A stretch of 64,000 nt of DNA from Rugalucina vietnamica (taxonomy: Eukaryota > Mollusca > Bivalvia > Lucinida > Lucinidae): contig OZ024877.1 in NCBI GenBank assembly GCA_964017185.1, forward strand, positions 62,336,711 to 62,400,710, written 5' to 3'. The notes below the pieces were generated by a model. That model made no database searches, was not told the DNA's origin, and saw only the letters and a list, made by a program, of their open reading frames with translations. Position 1 is the first letter of the stretch. Each line of letters begins with the position of its first letter. Below are positions 61,753 to 64,000 of the stretch, one piece after another. Both the position numbers and the translations under genes were made by a program.

Positions 61753-61839
61753 ATCCCACGTCCCGGATGGGATTCGAACCCGGACCGCCGGGGTAGAAAT
61801 CCAATGCTCTAACCACTGAGCCAAAGAGTCGACTCCCTG
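61753..61839 (-). other. tRNA-Arg-like sequence within the TRIM LTR (5' LTR)
   Basis: Identical second copy of the tRNA-like promoter, in the upstream LTR in element orientation, 3' of the TATA-like sequence and 5' of the primer-binding site. Confidence 0.8.
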
Positions 61840-62410
61840 ACGCAGTATGTCAGAGATTGTACATATGTGATACATTGTATCGAATAGCTGTGCTATTTAT
61901 AGAAGCTACGCATCATAGATAATCTCGAATGAATGAGTGGTGCAATGGGACATAACACAAGCAACCGTGGTGAGGTTAAGGAAGTCATATAGACCTAAAC
62001 CATTGTCTTAGATCGATTAGTAACAAGCAACCGTTGTGAGGTTAAGGAAGTCATAAAGACCTAAACCATTGTCTTAGATCGATTAGTAACAAGCAACCGT
62101 GGTGAGGTTAAGGAAGTCATATAGACCTAAATCATTGTCTTAGATCGATTAGTCACAAGCAACCGTGGTGAGGTTAAGGAAGTCATAAAGACCATAACCA
62201 TTGTCTTAGATCCATTAGTTACAAGCAACCGTGGTGAGGTTAAGGAAGAGGTTAAGGAAGTCATAAGTCATATAGACCTAAACCATTGTCCTAGATCGAT
62301 AAGTGACAAGCAACCTTGGTGAGGTTAAGGAGGTCATATAGACCTAACCATTGTCTTAGATCGGTAAGTAGCAAGCTACCGTAGTGAAATTACGGAAGTC
62401 ACATAGACTA

Positions 62411-64000
62411 GAGAGTGATTAATTTCACAGATATCAAAAGTCTTATCACATGATATGTTTAAACAATCGCCATGCTTAAACAGAGAAAACAATAAAACCT
62501 GTCAGTTGCTCCAACATATTTTATGAACCATGATAAAAATTGGCACTATAATTGTATAAAAGCAAACGGTAAGGTCTTGAGGTCAGAGTCTTGTTACGTG
62601 ATAGGGTGTCCCATATTCACTCATTTTCTTTTCGGTTCTGACAATCCTTTGTCCCGTGAAAATGAAACTGAAAACCGATTTTGGGACACTGGTTTGCTCA
62701 AAACAGCATTTCATGTACTGTCAGATGTTTTCATTACACAGTGCAAATTTCAATTAAGAAAAGTTTCAGTCCAATAGTAAATGTCTTGAAAAATCTGTAA
62801 AATCTAAACAGATGCCCGCAGCTCATAGGTTTCTAAACTCGCAGTATAAAGGCAACCGTTTTAAGTGACAATTATTTGTTGTAAACAATCATGTGCTAAC
62901 AAAACGTCAACATTTCTGGAATTTTCCAAAATTCAGTTTTAGACATAAAAGAGGGTCTGGATGGGGTATAATGATTAATGAATAATGGCCTAAAATGTTT
63001 AATAAGAGTGAATAAAGAGCAAAAAAATTAATTATTAGTGAATAATGAGGTCCTAAAAAATAATGGATAAATGTAAATTTTTAGTAAATAGCAGAATAAT
63101 ATAATGAATAGTGAATAATAACATTTTAAAGAATAATGAATATGCTAAAATTTGGCTATGGAATTATCTTAGATGACCTCCTTGGCATTCCAGAATTTCA
63201 TTTTTTTCCTGTGGTCTGGATGCCCCCAGACCCGATTTAGTTCAAATGTTGTATTCATATTTCAGAAATCCTTGAATGTTTGGAAATACATGTCTGGAAG
63301 CCAAACATGTAGGGGCTCACCTCATGGACCAATTGAAAATGAAATGCGTCATTTGAAGGCAGAGAAAAATAAATCATTCTGGATTTTTACGGAGCCAGAT
63401 ACTATTTCACTGTTTTGTTTGCCTATATATATGTACTTTCTTTTTATTCTATTATCCCACTTAGTCCTGTGTTCCAATCCTATAATGATAATCTTTTCTG
63501 TGGGTGGACACCACCTTGCTTTTTTATATGACAGAACATAACATTTGCAATCAGAAACAAGGCAGCACTAAGAATGTTAATGCAAATCTGGCAATTTATA
63601 TGGCGCTACATATTTTTTACTCGCTCGCTTCGCTCGCTTGGTATTTTAAGACATTAATAAAATGTATTGTACAATCAGGCACAAGCACCAATCCATACAT
63701 CCCATAGTACTCCTATGCTAACTAGTTTACTAAATAGGAACAAAAGATTTTATTATTCTTTTTTACCCCTGAAGTTACAATTTTTCTTAAATAACCCTTG
63801 GTATTTATAATTGAAGAGAGATTCAGGGAAAAACTTTGTTTGTATTCAGTATTTAAGGTGGAGGGGATTATACTCCCAACATATTTAAAAGGGGATTTGC
63901 TAAAAGAAATTGGTATACTATTTCAGAAAGTTTCTATGAGGCTTTGTGGTCTAGCAGCGTATATAATTATCGTTGGCTCGTTGACAAAACCTCGTAACTG
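62411..64000. other. no gene seen
   Basis: AT-rich. GAATAATGA-like simple repetition occurs at ~62970-63150 and a short CGCTCGCTTCGCTCGC palindrome at ~63621. The open frame at 63173-63541 has no recognised motif. Confidence 0.5.

Larger units (their letters stand above)
61353..61957 (-). mobile_element. TRIM: miniature LTR retrotransposon with a tRNA-like LTR
   Basis: Two direct repeats of 256 bp (61353-61608 and 61702-61957), identical as read, flank 93 bp of interior, all inserted in the 66-bp satellite with a CAAG duplication (61349-61352 and 61958-61961). Read on the minus strand, the LTR starts TGTTATGTCCC. The interior opens with an 18-nt primer site, TGGGGGCTCGTCCGGGAT, complementary to the 3' end of tRNA-Pro, directly abutting the 5' LTR. 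A purine tract, GAAATGGGGG, precedes the 3' LTR. There is no coding capacity, so it must depend on another element's enzymes. The identical LTRs imply a very recent insertion. Confidence 0.85.
60190..62410 (+). repeat. 66-bp satellite, interrupted
   Basis: Tandem copies of a 66-bp unit containing CCATTGTCTTAGATCGATTA and AAGCAACCGTGGTGAGGTTA occupy about 60190-60510, 61200-61352 and 61958-62410. They are split by the dispersed repeat at 60713-61198 and the TRIM. Units in the last block are most alike; earlier ones are more diverged (CTACCGTGGTGGGTTTAAGG). Confidence 0.85.

Noticed and set aside
61353..61959. Simple tandem pair of a tRNA-derived SINE
   Set aside because: The primer-binding site abutting one repeat, the purine tract before the other and the flanking CAAG duplication fit an LTR element better.

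Overview
This is an AT-rich, intron-rich, repeat-dense animal nuclear segment. It carries nicotinic-type Cys-loop receptor exons with GT-AG introns, LINEs, TIR elements and MITE-like palindromes. The combination, together with the known expansion of such receptors in bivalves, suggests a bivalve mollusc. The species is not identifiable from sequence alone.

Layout. Positions 1-14.7 kb hold only interspersed repeats: inverted-repeat MITEs, a ~1.3 kb paralogous pair, a ~1 kb TIR element, poly-A runs and a GC-rich island. From about 14.7 to 23.85 kb on the + strand lies receptor copy A, a non-alpha nAChR-like subunit with five firmly identified coding exons (2-6) and a tentative signal-peptide exon. 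From 39.9 to 52.9 kb on the + strand lies copy B, which has only exons 3-6. The two copies sit in a tandem segmental duplication: unit A is ~16,226-39,026 and unit B ~39,027-57,838. The junction falls inside intron 2, so exons 1-2 were not duplicated. By hand count the B coding exons differ from A at about three dozen synonymous sites but only three amino-acid positions. This suggests both receptor bodies are under selection and may share the 5' exons by alternative splicing.

Two exons of copy A (exon 2 and the M3 exon 6) have their 5' ends expanded into minisatellites of 85 and 91 bp. Each unit contains exactly 24 nt of intron with the AG acceptor plus 61 or 67 nt of exon, giving ladders of near-identical 3' splice sites. 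Copy B keeps only a two-unit state at exon 6.

The units differ by many later insertions whose empty sites are visible in the sister unit. Unit B has a 5'-truncated, frame-broken LINE, a near-intact 4.2 kb LINE with an EN-RT-C2H2 ORF and 8-bp target duplication, and several short elements. Unit A has a 2.05 kb TIR element, a 4.4 kb block with a 2.4 kb TIR element, and a 6 kb block with a large fold-back.

The last 4 kb hold an interrupted 66-bp satellite. Into it is inserted a 605-bp miniature LTR retrotransposon (TRIM) with identical 256-bp LTRs, an exact 18-nt tRNA-Pro primer-binding site and a tRNA-Arg-like Pol III promoter inside the LTR. All calls are by reading alone; no database search was run.
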